Of a stretch of 61,185 nt of DNA, positions 46,315 to 57,853 are shown in pieces (the first letter of the stretch is position 1; each line of letters begins with the position of its first letter). The stretch spans positions 1 to 61,185 of the forward strand of contig ML210331.1 of NCBI GenBank assembly GCA_004369085.1, given 5' to 3'. Made by a program: the position numbers and the translations under genes. The notes under the pieces are model-generated. The model did not search any database and had not been told where the DNA came from. It saw nothing but the letters and a program-made list of their open reading frames with translations. The DNA comes from Coprinopsis marcescibilis (Eukaryota; Basidiomycota; Agaricomycetes; Agaricales; Psathyrellaceae).

Positions 46315-48249
46315 ATGGCGCTGGGCTCCGGACGGCTTGGTTTTGAAACCGCAATATTAGTTTCTATCAGGTTCGCCATTAAATGATTAGTGCTTGGAAA
46401 AGACTAACATTTCCTTAGACTCATTCTTATACTCGGCTGCCGGAAATATGTACTCAGAACTGTACATTCGACTCTGAAAACGTTGTCTGTACCTCACAAA
46501 GTTCACGGCAGTGAAGTGGAACTTGGAGAGCTCCCACTTCCAACTACGCATACGCCCAAGTCTGCGGGGTTTTCTGCTAATCCGATCGCCCTGCATTCCA
46601 AAGTCTCAGGAACAGTTTTTGCTTGGGCATTTGCGGAATGCTGCATGATGTTCGCCCTCCTTGTTCTGCAGGGAATGAATGTATTCACCCCTCGGTTAGT
46701 TGGTTTCTATTGATATATGACTGGAGGTTGATATGTTTCCATAGCACAAGGTTGGTCAACTGGAAGTTTTCGGTGCTTTCTCTTGTTGGAACTATCCTTG
46801 TTATCATTCCATCTTGTATCAGTTTTCTTCTGGCTCTCGGCGGAAAGACAGGTTAGTCCTAATAAACATTATGCCTTCTTCGCTACTGAACAATGGATAC
46901 AGAATCACTGTCTATCAAAACCAGCTGTGGCCCCCGCTTCTTATTGAATTCTCTCCCGATCATACTCTATTTCATTGCTCTGTCATTTATTCCGCTCCCT
47001 GAAGGGCTGACCTCGCCCGACTTTACAACAAAGATTTTATCCCGCCTAATTGTTGTCGGTACAGTTGTACTGGGCTTGCTGTCTGGGGTTGGGGCGGTCA
47101 ACAATTCTTGGACATATCTGCCGTTCTTAGCCCAACGAAGGTATGATCAATGATATATAACCAGCTTGGCGGATACGGTGGCTAATGCGTTTCCTAGCAC
47201 ATGTCCGACCGATTCCGAGATTCAAGGCGCAGAATATTCCTTGTCGAGCGTCCGGAGCGACCTGGTCCAGAAAAGAAAGCAATTGGCTAAGGCGAGCAGC
47301 ACAGAATCGCAAGGATCCTGGTTATCCCGCGTTGGTACCTCATTAAGAGGCGGAGATGACTGTAAGTTAGTACACTCCTGACGACGCTCATGGTGACATA
47401 TATCGGTGCAGTGTCTCAAGAGATCAAGGGCCTCGAGTCGCTCGAATACCAAATGGCCAAGAATGTAGAGTCTCTGAAAGCCCGGAAGGATAGCCTCGCA
47501 TATGGTGCTACATGGCAAGGGAGCATAGTCAATTTAGCTGGGCGGGTCTTTGCAGTTTATTGCGTGACTCGCATTTTGAGTGTGAGGGGTCAATATATTC
47601 GCAAGGAAACAATCGCTAATTGTGCAACAATCACAGTGTCTCTATAACCTGATAACCCTGCCCTCCCAACGGTCGAAGTCAACCTTGAATTATTCTGATC
47701 TTTTATCCAGTGCCCTGGCATATGGGTTCTCGCATCTCTCTTCCTCAACAATTCAACTTGAGGACATCGCCTCCTTCTCACGTCAATTAAGCCTAGTCCT
47801 GGTGGGACTGATCATCGTCACGAGCGTTCGATATGTTCTTCGTGGTGTCGCTCGGGTAGGTTGATTATGATACATCGACCATCTATGCTTGTGTTGATAT
47901 ATGTCAAGGTGTTGCGCATCTCCAGTCGAAGCCTGGGTGCTTCCTTGATGATGCTTGTTTTAGCACAGATCATGGTATGACTTCTGTCTGCTACTCAACT
48001 TGTTGGCGCTGATAATTCTGACAGGGGATATACCTATTATCAACCGTTGTACAAATGCGTTCCTCCTTCCCACCGCCGCCTGAGCCAACCGATGGTTCTC
48101 AAGAAAACGCTGTCAATTTATTTTCGACAATACCGGAGTACGAGCTTTTTGGCTCCCTTTTCGACTGGACCTTTCTTTTGGCCGCTTTTATGTATGCTTT
48201 GCTTCGTTGGGCTGCTGAAAAAATGAACGCGATCGGCGACGATATCTAA
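46315..48249 (+). CDS. Golgi pH regulator (GPHR/GPR89 family)
   Basis: Nine exons (46315-46370, 46419-46694, 46745-46851, 46903-47140, 47198-47361, 47412-47581, 47637-47855, 47909-47974, 48025-48249) give 506 residues. Several membrane helices are visible. The family-defining segment VLGLLSGVGAVNNSWTYLPF is followed by a cytosolic coiled region (KGLESLEYQMAKNVESL), then SIVNLAGRVFAVYCVTRIL, SLVLVGLIIVTSVRYVLRG and LAQIMGIYLLSTVVQMR. This matches GPHR/GPR89 and plant GTG1/2 proteins, anion-channel-like Golgi/ER proteins needed for Golgi acidification and glycosylation. Length and helix order agree with the family. The final cytosolic end (EKMNAIGDDI) is short. The start ATG gives a direct read into the first helix (ETAILVSIRLILILG) across intron 1. 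Confidence 0.9.
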
Positions 48250-49004
48250 ACAATAATGACAGCTGTAAATGCCCTGGTGTCACTCGGAATTGAAGCAGCA
48301 TCTCGGACACTATACGTTTCTCAGTCTGTCTCGCTGTCTCGACCTTTGACTCAACGTCAATTGCTGACCATTGGCCACTCGCTATGTGAGTCGCCAGCCA
48401 TCCTTGCTATAATGGCTACAGTTTCTCCGTGCTATCTCCGATAGCCTCCAGGTCTCTTTCGCAGCTGTTGATTGCGAAGCCTTCGCAATTCTCCGCAAGC
48501 TGTTCGGATTCGGGAAATATAAAATTTCGATGGGTGCCAAATTGCTTGAGCGATCGTTCGAGATTCGTTCCTTGTTGTGTACTTGTGTGGACCCGAAAAT
48601 CGGTAAGTCCCCCATGCTTCATTGGTTACGATTGGTATGAAACGAACGGCAAGCAAACGCGGTTCCCAGATCAGGGTCTCCGATCCCACGAAATCATATG
48701 CTCCGTCGTTCCCTCAAGACAACCCAAGACAAAACCGTTACATACATGCCTCAAGTCGAGTGAGAAAATGCGGACCAAATGCCTCCAAATGCAACTTTTC
48801 CGTCGCCATCTCCCAAGATCTTTACCACGAGGATAGAGAAGGATCAAGGTCAAAGGCACCGAAACCCCGACCAGAACTGGCAAAGAGTCCTATCAGTGAT
48901 TCAATGATTTCTGATTGAACCCTACTGACCCTACACAACGGTTTCACCCTCATAACTCGCTCTTATTTAACCAGGGAGAAGGTTGTTTTCGCCATGGGTC
49001 CACC
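48250..49004. other. Intergenic, possible small unrecognised gene
   Basis: An ATG at 48256 opens a 62-codon frame, and 48415-48602 holds a second, rather coding-like frame (FRFIL-free, with AFAILRKLFGFGKY and LLERSFEIRSLLC) followed by a good donor, GTAAGT. I could not join these into a credible protein, and no family is recognised. It may be a small hypothetical gene, a decayed gene, or chance. The right part is the promoter of the seven-helix gene. Confidence 0.3.
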
Positions 49005-50476
49005 ATGGCGTTACTAATTCCTATCGTAGGCGTCAATTTCACCAGCGTCGCCGTCGAGAGCCTCCTGTATGGCGTCTTCCTCCTCCTCTCCGCCATATCC
49101 TTCTACCTCCTTTTCACGAAGGAAAAGCTCAGCGATCGACCAAGAAGCTCGAGGTTTTCTGCACTCACTACACCCCTTATTCTCGCCAACATTGTCATTA
49201 CAACTGCAGTCACTGGGGTACGGTCTGTCTCTTTGCGCCTGCATCACATCTTCTAATAGCGTACTACAGCACTGGGTGCTAAGTCTTGTCAGAACCGTCG
49301 ATGCTCACCTTCGCTTCAACAATGGAGACACGCCGCAAGAATACTTAGAAGACTTGCGCAGACCAGTGTTTTTGGCGTCGACCGCTATCTTGATTGTTAC
49401 CCTCATCACCGGGGATTGCATAATGGTCAGCGACCTGCCCTGTTGTACACGCTGCATCCGAACTAATTCCAGGCTGAAAGATCTATCGCCTTAAAACGGT
49501 CTTCAAGTACAATCGCTCGACAATAGTGTTTCCCCTCTGCTGTCTATTCGGGTTCATTGGTGCGTGAGGGGTGTCTACATGTTTTACAGTACAATTGACC
49601 ATCATTTACGACTAGCTTGCGGTATCGGCACAGTCTTCCAGTTCAGCAAGCTTTCCTCCGAACACAACGTGTTTCTGGCGTCCATTGGAATCGTCTTTAC
49701 ATTCATGTGAGCTTTTCGCTCATGGTTCGAGACACTTGGACTGATCCTTTTTGACAGTACCAACGTCTTCTGTTCATGTGAGTGAAGATGACTATCGCTT
49801 CTTCGACGTGCCGAGCTCAGCGCCAATTTAGCTTTTATCGCCTTCAAAATCCACCGCGTTAACTCAGCAGCGACAAACTACAATGGCCAAAATCTAGGGG
49901 TAGGCACCTCCCGTGGTTCGCGCGATGTGCGTTTTTCTAATCAGTCTCTTCTCATTGTACTAGTCCATCACCGGAATTATCGTCGAAAGTGCGGCGCTAT
50001 ATACGTAGGCTTCACACATCCATCACAAGCGAAGTTTAAGGCTGAGGCAGATTCCCTTTAGCTCGTGGACTATCATGTTAATGGCGGCGTTTCTGGCCGG
50101 GTCGAACTTGGTTTATGTCTTCGCTGACACCATATCTGTCATTACTGGGATTTCTTTCATGCTCATCAACGTCCGCATCGGACTGGGATGGGCAATTGAC
50201 CTTGCAAAGTCTTTGGAGAGGTCCACCGCGCACAGCATCTCTCTTCGACCCACGAACGCAAGCAGCGCCATTCGATCAGTTGACGACAGAAGGACGGCCA
50301 ATTATCAAATGCGCTCCCTTACGGTTCACGTCGAGCGGACGGTAGTGAAGGAGTCGTCGGAGGATGGTGTGTCGCCAGGTGTGGACTTGCACGGATCCCT
50401 GCCAGCTAAAGAGCTGGAATCGGTCTCTGATCGGGCATCGTCGAAGCAGACCCACGAGCGGAAAGGATATATCTGA
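49005..50476 (+). CDS. Seven-helix membrane protein, basidiomycete type
   Basis: Eight exons (49005-49217, 49270-49425, 49481-49559, 49616-49706, 49758-49777, 49832-49899, 49964-50004, 50062-50476) give 360 residues. One exon is only 20 bp. Seven hydrophobic helices can be counted, starting with VAVESLLYGVFLLLSAISFYL and including LILANIVITTAVTGHWVLSL, FLASTAILIVTLITGDCIM, IVFPLCCLFGFIACGIGT, FLASIGIVFTFITNVFCSS, SGAA-like TSWTIMLMAAFLAGSNLV and ISVITGISFMLINVRIGLG. The 110-residue tail is hydrophilic. Such proteins form a very large family in mushroom-forming fungi with no assigned function; receptor-like topology does not prove signalling. The ATG at 49005 lies in a Kozak-like CCACCATGG context; an ATG at 48994 is out of frame. 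Confidence 0.8.
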
Positions 50477-51151
50477 GTGTAACTTTCGAATGGACTAAAA
50501 ATATCTGTACAAGGGACTGTAATTCTAACACTAATGCCCAACTCATCACAGTCGTTCAAAAAGGACACATCATGTAGCCTAGTTTATCTTTATCTTTCTC
50601 ATCCAACTGCAACTACCGCGTGACATGCAATGTAACTGTTAACAAGGATAACCGGAAAGTCGGTGTTGAGATTTGGGCTCTGGAGGATCAATGGACAATG
50701 GACGTAGAAATTTGTGTTTTCCTTGCGGTGTCATTTTTGGCCACGCGGAAGCAAGGCAATCTCGGAACCAAAGTCCGTGAAATTTGCTCTCCCTTTTCTC
50801 GCAAGATGCAACCGTGTGGTTTGACATGTTTGAGCTTCTCATCCATGTGGACATTCCTTAAAGGGGCTAATCGACAGCTCATGAGCCTAATTTAGCCTCG
50901 TTACGCGTACATTGGCAGCTGTAGGTCGCGCCCTAGACGCGAGTCGGGGTCCTCCTCTAATCGTCCTTGAAACCCGGATCTGCAACGTGAACGTGAAGGC
51001 AAGATAAAGACTACAGCTGACTTCGGCCTGTTGCAGGCTCTTGTTTGTAAGGTAGCAGAGCCGCTGGCGCTATCTTACGAATTATGATGCCTTCATGAAC
51101 AAGATGTGGAAGCAGATATCCGGTTCAGAACGAAGCTTCGTCAGAGTTTTC
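50477..51151. other. Intergenic left of the fold-back element
   Basis: The first 100 bp are probably the 3' UTR of the seven-helix gene. Two short minus-strand frames near 50640-50880 have no support. Nothing else is recognised. Confidence 0.5.
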
Positions 51152-51154
51152 TGA

Positions 51155-51450
51155 CACAGGGTGGCAGGACCGATATTCTTTGGTCATAAAATCGTGAACG
51201 GATCGAGGAATAATAATTGGATATTGTTACGATATTCTCGGCCGAGTAATATCGATTAACGATTGTTTCCAAAAAATCCAGTGAGACAATCGAAATAAAA
51301 TCAGACCCTTGATTTTGCCACTGTATTCCTGATGGAGTATCGTAAAGGAATCGAGAGTTCGATTGTCCTGCCGGGAACCCAGCTGGAGAATCGAAATATA
51401 ATCGAAAGGGCTGATGCCCTTGGCATATTGGTGCTCTAACCACCGGCATT
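51155..51450 (+). repeat. Left arm of fold-back element
   Basis: Left inverted arm of 296 bp, starting CACAGGGTGG. It differs from the right arm at a few positions, for example AAAAAATCC against CCAAAATTCC in the middle, and near the inner end. Confidence 0.88.
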
Positions 51451-51521
51451 CTGCGGCATCAATGTCGTTGGACCAGTTGAGGCCCAGAGGTGAGTAAATG
51501 ACTGTAAATGAATGTTACAGT

Positions 51522-51817
51522 GATGCCGGCGGTGGGAGCACCGATATGCCAAGGGCATCAGCCCTTTCGATTATATTTCGATTCTCCAGCTGGGTTCCCG
51601 GCAGGACAATCGAACTCTCGATTCCTTTACGATACTCCATCAGGAATACAGTGGCAAAATCAAGGGTCTGATTTTATTTCGATTGTCTCACTGGAATTTT
51701 GGGAAACAATCGTTAATCGATATTACTCGGCCGAGAATATCGTAACAATATCCAATTATTATTCCTCGATCCGTTCACGATTTTATGGCCAAAGAATATC
51801 GGTGCTGCCACCCTGTG
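51522..51817 (-). repeat. Right arm of fold-back element
   Basis: Right inverted arm of 296 bp, ending CCACCCTGTG and followed by the TGA duplication. Near identity with the left arm implies a recent insertion or copy correction within the palindrome. Confidence 0.88.
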
Positions 51818-51820
51818 TGA

Positions 51821-52573
51821 TTCATCTTTTGTCGTTCCGTAACACTGCAGAAACTAAAAGAAGCGAGGTTTGATGTCACATCGGCTTCCTATGCAGGCCC
51901 TGAAACAGAGTCAACAAACCTCGACAGATAACGTCAGCCCTCATAGGGGTGCATGGCCTGGACCTCCTCAGCGTCGCGTCCACATGCTGCAATTCACGAA
52001 ATACTCACTTTTCTACGCATACTCTCTGAATTTCATGTTAACTCCGGACTTTGTCAGCTCTGTAGAAACAGTAGGTAGCATCTGTAACTATGCTTACTAC
52101 AACCACACATATACCTTAGTAGTGCCAGGTTATGTTGAGATTGTATATCCGGCGGGGCTGGCGGGGCCGCATCCATTGTGGCGGCCTAGAGCGGCTATTG
52201 CGCCCAATGCCTTTTGCGAGGCCATAGCTGGCGATAGACGCGTCGCAGCAACCGTGTGGCAGGAATACTGTTGGCTCTGGTAACCGGCTTCTGTGTGTAT
52301 TTTTGGCAAAAGATCTGAGGATCACGAAGGATACGAAGCGCAACGACGCGATCGTGAGTTCCGGGCCCCGCGAAATTCAAAAAATTGACGATGGTATGGC
52401 GTTTAAGAGCGTGAGGGACAACGAAGCTGATTTTCTTCACCTCCAGCTCTGTGACTTGGTCGTTGTTCATTCTTTTCTCTTTCTTATCCTCCGTGGCTAG
52501 TCTACGCGTGTTCTTCTTCATTCTTCCAAATTTCATCTTTTCAAACCCTTATCCACCGATTCGATCATCCGGA
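51821..52573. other. Intergenic and leader of the tandem-domain secreted protein
   Basis: No gene is supported in 51821-52450. The last 120 bp are strongly pyrimidine-rich (TTCTTTTCTCTTTCTTATCC and similar), typical of the leader of a well-expressed secreted fungal protein. Confidence 0.5.
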
Positions 52574-53942
52574 ATGGTTCAGCTCAAGGTCAACCGCTTT
52601 GTCAGTTTCTTTGCGCTCATTGCATGCGTCGCACCGATCTCTGCGGCTCCAATCGCGAAAGTTAGAAGGCAGATTCAGTTCCCCGAGCTTCCGTAAGTCG
52701 TCCTTATTGTCGTGCGAGGTATGAGCGAAGCAAGCAGTAATCTAAAAACATCGTCCCGCGATTGTTAGGTTCGAGCAATTTCAAATTTCCTCGACGCCGG
52801 GTGGAACGGCTCAGCAAGAAGCGGCCGCAATCTTCATCGACCCATTCAATGGTGTTGATCTTGCGACCCTCGATGACTCCGTCGAAAAGAACATCGCTGC
52901 CATGCGGACGACCGCGGAGGACGCTGAAACCGACCTCTTCAATACTGCTATTGACGCTGCCTCTGGTGCTCAGAAGTCTGCTTTGGAGGTCGGAAAGACT
53001 AAGAACAAGGTCTTGAAGCATACCGCCTTCTTGCAGGTATTCAAGATTAGGGTGCGCCTCGTCCTTCTTCCGAAATCGTAGCGATTTTCAGACCGAATGT
53101 GCAGCTCGCTAAGGCGCAGGCTTCTGGAGCGGATACCGCAGACATCCTAGCGGACATCACATCCAGAGAGTGAGTCCTTTGTTCCATGACGCCGTTGTCA
53201 GGTTAAATTGATGCTCTATGAAGAACCAAGCTTAACAAGAACAGCGCAGCAGACAAAGCCAACGCAGGTAAAGCGTCAGTATCCCCAGTCAGTGGCGCTG
53301 CACAAGCTTCCTCCCCAGTCTCCCCAGTCTCTTCTGGTTCCACTGGTTCATCTGCTCCGAGTTCTTCAATTCAGACCCCCCAGAGTGTCGCGTCATTCAA
53401 AGAACTGCCGTAAGTAGTGACACCGACACTCAACAGACCAGACCTAATTCGCCTGAATACAGTTACGCCCAATTCCAAGTTTCTTCCACCGGAGGAGGAA
53501 CCGCGGCAGAGGAGGCCGCTGCTCTCTTTTTGGCTCCTTTCCAGGGTACTAACCTCGCCACGCTTCCAAAATCCGTCGAAGACGCCCTCGCTGGCATGCG
53601 TGAAGTGGCCGAGGCCGCTGAACTCGACTTGTTCAACCCAGCCATCGACCAAGCGTCTGGAGCTGAAGGTGCGCAAGGTCTAATTAATCTGCCGATAGAC
53701 TTTCGCTGAAATTTATCTTCCATCCAGCTGCTGCCCTCGATGTCGGAAAGACCAAGAACAAGGTCCTCAAGCACACAATCTTCCTGCAGCTGTTCAACAT
53801 CAGACTTGCCAAGGCACAGGCTGCTGGGTCAGATACTTCTTCGATCCAAGCAAGCATCACCGAGCGCCAGACGAAGCTCTCAACGAACATTAATCTTGAC
53901 CGAGCGAACCGAGGAAAAGCTTCGAAATCTGTTTCGTTCTAG
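52574..53942 (+). CDS. Secreted protein with two tandem ~110-residue domains
   Basis: Six exons (52574-52692, 52769-53051, 53105-53169, 53224-53409, 53463-53668, 53728-53942) give 357 residues. A signal peptide (residues 1-25, FVSFFALIACVAPISA) is followed by AKVRR, a likely Kex2 site. Two homologous domains follow, each introduced by ELP: domain 1 with EQFQISSTPGGTA, VGKTKNKVLKHTAFLQVF and SRETKLNKN; domain 2 with AQFQVSSTGGGTA, VGKTKNKVLKHTIFLQLF and ERQTKLSTN. A Ser/Pro-rich linker joins them. Helical and cysteine-free, this resembles small secreted proteins common in Agaricomycetes; no function is known to me. The phase-2 intron after each ELP is at the same place in both copies, showing an exon-borne duplication, while the inner introns differ between copies. 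Confidence 0.82.
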
Positions 53943-54513
53943 AGATGGACATGAGATGTCTTTTGGTCCTTTTTTATTGTTGTAAATTACACTCAATCAT
54001 TCATTTGTTTCTCCTTTGTTTTTGTAGAGTTGATGATCGAGCTTTCAGAGATTTAGAAGAGGGGTATAGGTCGACCGAAGCCGGTAAGCTGAACAAGGGT
54101 AAGGAGAAGCCTGACTGTAAAGCCTTGGGAAAGTATTATATCTCCGACTGAATTAACAACACTCTACGGCTACGGGACAATCGCGGCATGGGCCTTTCCA
54201 CCGCAGCGCAGTGCGAACCATAGTTTCGCAGCTGGAATATGAGCTGTATCTCAAGTCTATTGAGGTACGCCCTATTAGAACCCCTTCTTTCACAAATAAT
54301 CAAACAGCAGCCCAGAGCATTCCGGCAGAAGAATCGGACACCACTGGCGAGAACCATATCAGTCTCAGCGCGATGATCGAAAGAATTGCTCGAACAACTT
54401 CGCGCGTCTGATCCTCGGTAGATTCACCCTTCTCGGGTGTTTCGAAATGTCGATTCAAGCCCTTATATGTCCGTTCGCTCACTCGCAATGTGATTTGTGG
54501 TCTTCGACGTCAA
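53943..54513. other. Intergenic between secreted protein and GMC oxidoreductase
   Basis: It contains the 3' UTR of the secreted protein gene and the promoter of the oxidoreductase. The frames near 54030-54400 are short and unsupported. Confidence 0.5.
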
Positions 54514-56857
54514 ATGGCTCCCAGACTTGGTTGGATAACGATTCTGGTCTCAGTGACGGCGAGCCTGGCCTATGGCAAATTCTATGACCAGCTTGATGAG
54601 CTGCCTTCCGACAACGAGAACGCATTCGACTTCATAGTTATAGGGGGTGAGCACTTTTCATAGGTGTCTTATCATCCTCCATTAAGTCGTTCTGATCTTC
54701 GAATAGGCGGAATAGGCGGGTCTGTGGTTGCAAGCAGGTTGAGCGAAGACCCTGCCTTTAATGTCCTTCTCATTGAAGCAGGCCCTGAGTATGGTGTCCA
54801 AAAGCTCTCCTGTACGTTATAGGCGGTTAATGCTCTTCGTTACAGCCATCTCGGGAACCTCGACATAACAGTCCCAGCATACAATGGCCGGATTAACTCG
54901 ACGTACAACTGGAACTTTGTCACAGAGCCACAGCGGGGTCTGAACAATAGGACATTTGAATATCCCAGAGGGCATGTTCTGGGAGGAAGTAGCTCATTAA
55001 GTGAGTTCAGCCAGTCCTACTTCTCGAACAGAAACCGATCTCCATCTAGACAGTATGATATATACTCGAGGGGCAGCAGATGACTATGACAGATGGGCAG
55101 AAGTAACTGGGGATCAAGGTTGGACATGGAAAGAGCTCTTCCCGCTGATAAAGCGCGTACGTCCCGAGTTCTTTCACAGGAGCATCTATCTGATTGGTCC
55201 CGATCTTTCAGCATGAACGATGGGTCCCTCCACCTGGTAATCGCAATGTGTCCGGGCTTTACGACCCAACCGTTCACGGTTATAGTGGTAACACACGCGT
55301 CAGTCTTCCTTGGGGAGGGAACACCCAGCTCGACGATCTCTGCCTGGCGAGCGCAAATGCTCAAAGCGATGAATTCCCGTTCAACATTGATCAGAACTCT
55401 GGATTCCCAATTGGTCTCAGTGAGTTTATCCTTTTTTTCTGGATGGGCTCCATACTGAGGAGCAAGTAAAGCATATATGCAGTCCACCATCGGTAACGGG
55501 GAAAGGAGCAGTGCTGCTTCTGCTTATCTTGACGCGGATATTCGCAAACGACCCAATCTCAGTATTGTTGTCAACACATACACCACGCGCGTTCTTCCCG
55601 TCCACGAAGGTGCACGCAGACTAGACATCCGTAGCGTCGAAGTCGCTCCCAGAGACGGTGGTTCGTGGCTGTATTTGATCAGCTTTGAGTTCCATGATTG
55701 ACGTACATTTGACAGGAAAGCGAAGGGTTATCACGGCTTTGAAAGAAGTCATTCTGGCAGGCGGCGTGTTTGGCAGTCCCCAGATCCTTCTCAACTCAGG
55801 GATTGGCGATCGAACTGATCTCGCAAACGTTGGGATCAAAGTCATCCACCATCTTCCGGACGTCGGGAAGGAAATGCATGATCATGTGTTTGCCAGTACC
55901 TATTGGTCGGCAAGGTTGCAGTTTCCACCACCGTAAGTGGTATGAATCTACATCTCTTCTTATATATTGACTGGTGATTTGTATTGTAGGCTGTCACCCG
56001 AGGAAGCCTTTAAGCAATGGGAAACTAACAGGACTGGACCTCTGACAGAAGCGGTTGGGCACACAGTGTTGTGGTCTAGGATAAGGTCCAACGCTTCGAT
56101 CTTCGACGAATATCCAGATCCATCGTCTGGTCCAAATTCGCCCCATATCGAAACTGCCATCTTTGTGGGTTTGGCTCATAGATTGTATGTACTCCAGATA
56201 AATGACTCATGTTCCATCTGCAGGCCTTTCCTCCGCGTGTTGGGGCGGGGGTTGTATTGTTGACCCCTTATTCCCGTACGTTGTCCTGTCCAGTAGCTGG
56301 CCCACTTTACATCATCATACATCTGACCCTTTTTGCTAGGTGGGACTATCAAGCTTCGATCTAACAATCCATTCGATGCCCCTCTTATCGATCCCAACTT
56401 GTTCAGCCACAAGTTTGACGTTTTGGCTATGAAAGAAGGGGTTATGAACACCAGAAGATTCTTCAGCGGTCCCATCTGGGACGACCATCTTCTCCAGTCC
56501 TTGTCGCCGAACCCTGATACGGTTCCCGATGACGAATACGAAGCCCACCTACGCGACACTGCTGGGACTTTTGGACACGCTGTTTCGACCGCTGCAATGT
56601 CAGCCAGAAACTCTGGCAAGGGGGTCGTTGACCCCGATTTGAAAGTGAAAGGAGTTCAAGGGTTGCGTGTTGTGGATGCTGCCGTGATTGTGAGTCCCTT
56701 GGGAATGGATATGTCGGAGGTCTAGCGCTGATGATGTGCCGTGTAGCCGTTTGTACCTTCGGCCCATTCTCAGGCGTCTGTGTATATCCTCGCCGAACGC
56801 GCTGTGGAATTGATCAAGAAGTCCTGGACCGTGGTTTCTGTTACTTCTACTGGGTAG
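54514..56857 (+). CDS. GMC oxidoreductase, aryl-alcohol-oxidase-like (AA3_2)
   Basis: Eleven exons (54514-54646, 54707-54788, 54846-55000, 55050-55156, 55212-55419, 55472-55657, 55716-55932, 55990-56164, 56224-56275, 56340-56689, 56747-56857) give 591 residues. A signal peptide ([21 protein letters not shown]) is followed by the FAD-binding motif [18 protein letters not shown] and IEAGP. GMC signature 1 is [13 protein letters not shown], and signature 2 is [15 protein letters not shown]. The catalytic His lies in [11 protein letters not shown], and its partner His in [16 protein letters not shown]. Secreted enzymes of this type oxidise aromatic or aliphatic alcohols and yield H2O2 that feeds peroxidases in lignocellulose decay; exact substrate preference cannot be read. 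Length matches the family (about 590) and no key motif is missing, so it is probably active. Confidence 0.9.
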
Positions 56858-57853
56858 AGTACTAAGACACCATGTATACGGAAGTTACTGCCAACTACAC
56901 CTGCATAATACCGTTTGTGTTCAGCCCGCTGCACCGATTGCGTCTTCCATGTAGGGTCCCCGAAGGTTGTCGAGATTCTGTGAAGGGAACGGGCACGTAG
57001 GTCCAAATTACTTCTACGATCACGACCACCCACAACATTTCGCTTTTATGTAGATGAAGTACGTTGGGTGTTATGTTCTGATTTCGTTAAATAACATATG
57101 GAATGTTTACAACTAGGGGCCGAGGTAGCCGACTGAGGCCCTGCCCTTGCTGGCGGGACTGGGATTACTTTACCCGCTCAGGACTCACAAGTGCTAGTGA
57201 CAATTTGGGCTCCTCCTCTCTCTCCCTGGCTCTCCATTGAACTGAGGGAGAATTTGATCCCAACAGTTCCGTACATAATATCTGCTCGCTGCCGCGGGCC
57301 AGCAAGGCCGACGGCTGCCGCTGGGCAACGTCAAGCACGTCCACAATCTTTATGGCGCAACTACAAAGGTTCTTTTGATCCGAACACTGCCCAACTTCAC
57401 AACTTCAAGTTGTGAAGATAAGCAGACGTCTTGGTATAATTTTTAAGTATGTAAATACTGAACAGAAATGTCAGTGTTATTTTGATTCCCCGGGTCCCGG
57501 ATAACCGGTGACCGCCAGCTAAAAACGGCGCTTCCAGGCCTGTTATGTGCAGCCCGGCTTTACTAGTCAGCGTAATTCCATTGTCATTGATTCCCTTCGC
57601 AGTTGTTTCTCGATCCGGCATCGGTCATCGGACCTCTCGCTATAGCCTGGGGATGCGCAAACTACAGCCTGTTTTATGTAAGACTTGTTGGTCATCCGAA
57701 CCTCTCAAATCTTCCCTTGAGAGTCTGGGATTGACATTCCGGGAAAGCTGATGAGATCAGATGAAATTGTGGCCACCCGCCGAAAACGGCCACTGCAGTA
57801 AAAGACTTACCAGCGGTTGAGTGAGGGGCATCAAAGTTACCGTCTTAGTCTCC
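56858..57853. other. Intergenic, about 1 kb
   Basis: No gene is supported. A short ATG frame with a possible donor (GTAAGA) near 57650-57680 and an acceptor-like TTACCAG at 57812 could form an upstream leader exon of the following gene, but it cannot be shown. A 23-bp hairpin lies at 57395-57417. Confidence 0.4.
57395..57417. repeat. Perfect 10-bp inverted repeat with 3-nt loop
   Basis: CTTCACAACT and AGTTGTGAAG flank TCA. The palindrome is perfect and stands alone in intergenic DNA. It could be a binding site for a dimeric factor, a terminator-like hairpin, or chance. Confidence 0.7.

Larger units (their letters stand above)
51155..51817. mobile_element. Fold-back (MITE-like) DNA element with 296-bp inverted arms
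   Basis: Two arms of equal length, 51155-51450 and 51522-51817, are reverse complements of one another with only a handful of mismatches, separated by a 71-bp loop. The termini are 5'-CACAGGGTGGCAG and its complement, and the element is flanked on both sides by TGA (51152-51154 and 51818-51820), a 3-bp target-site duplication. The arms are dense in CGATT/AATCG motifs. No transposase is encoded. The 3-bp duplication and CAC...GTG ends recall CACTA-like or other 3-bp-duplicating DNA transposons, but the superfamily is not certain. The open frames in the two arms give the same peptide only because the arms are copies; they are not genes. Confidence 0.88.

Noticed and set aside
51141..51873. Two opposed reading frames encoding nearly the same ~100-residue peptide
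   Set aside because: They are the two arms of the fold-back element read outward from its centre. The matching peptides follow from the DNA palindrome; there is no family, no splice logic, and the frames run into flanking DNA.
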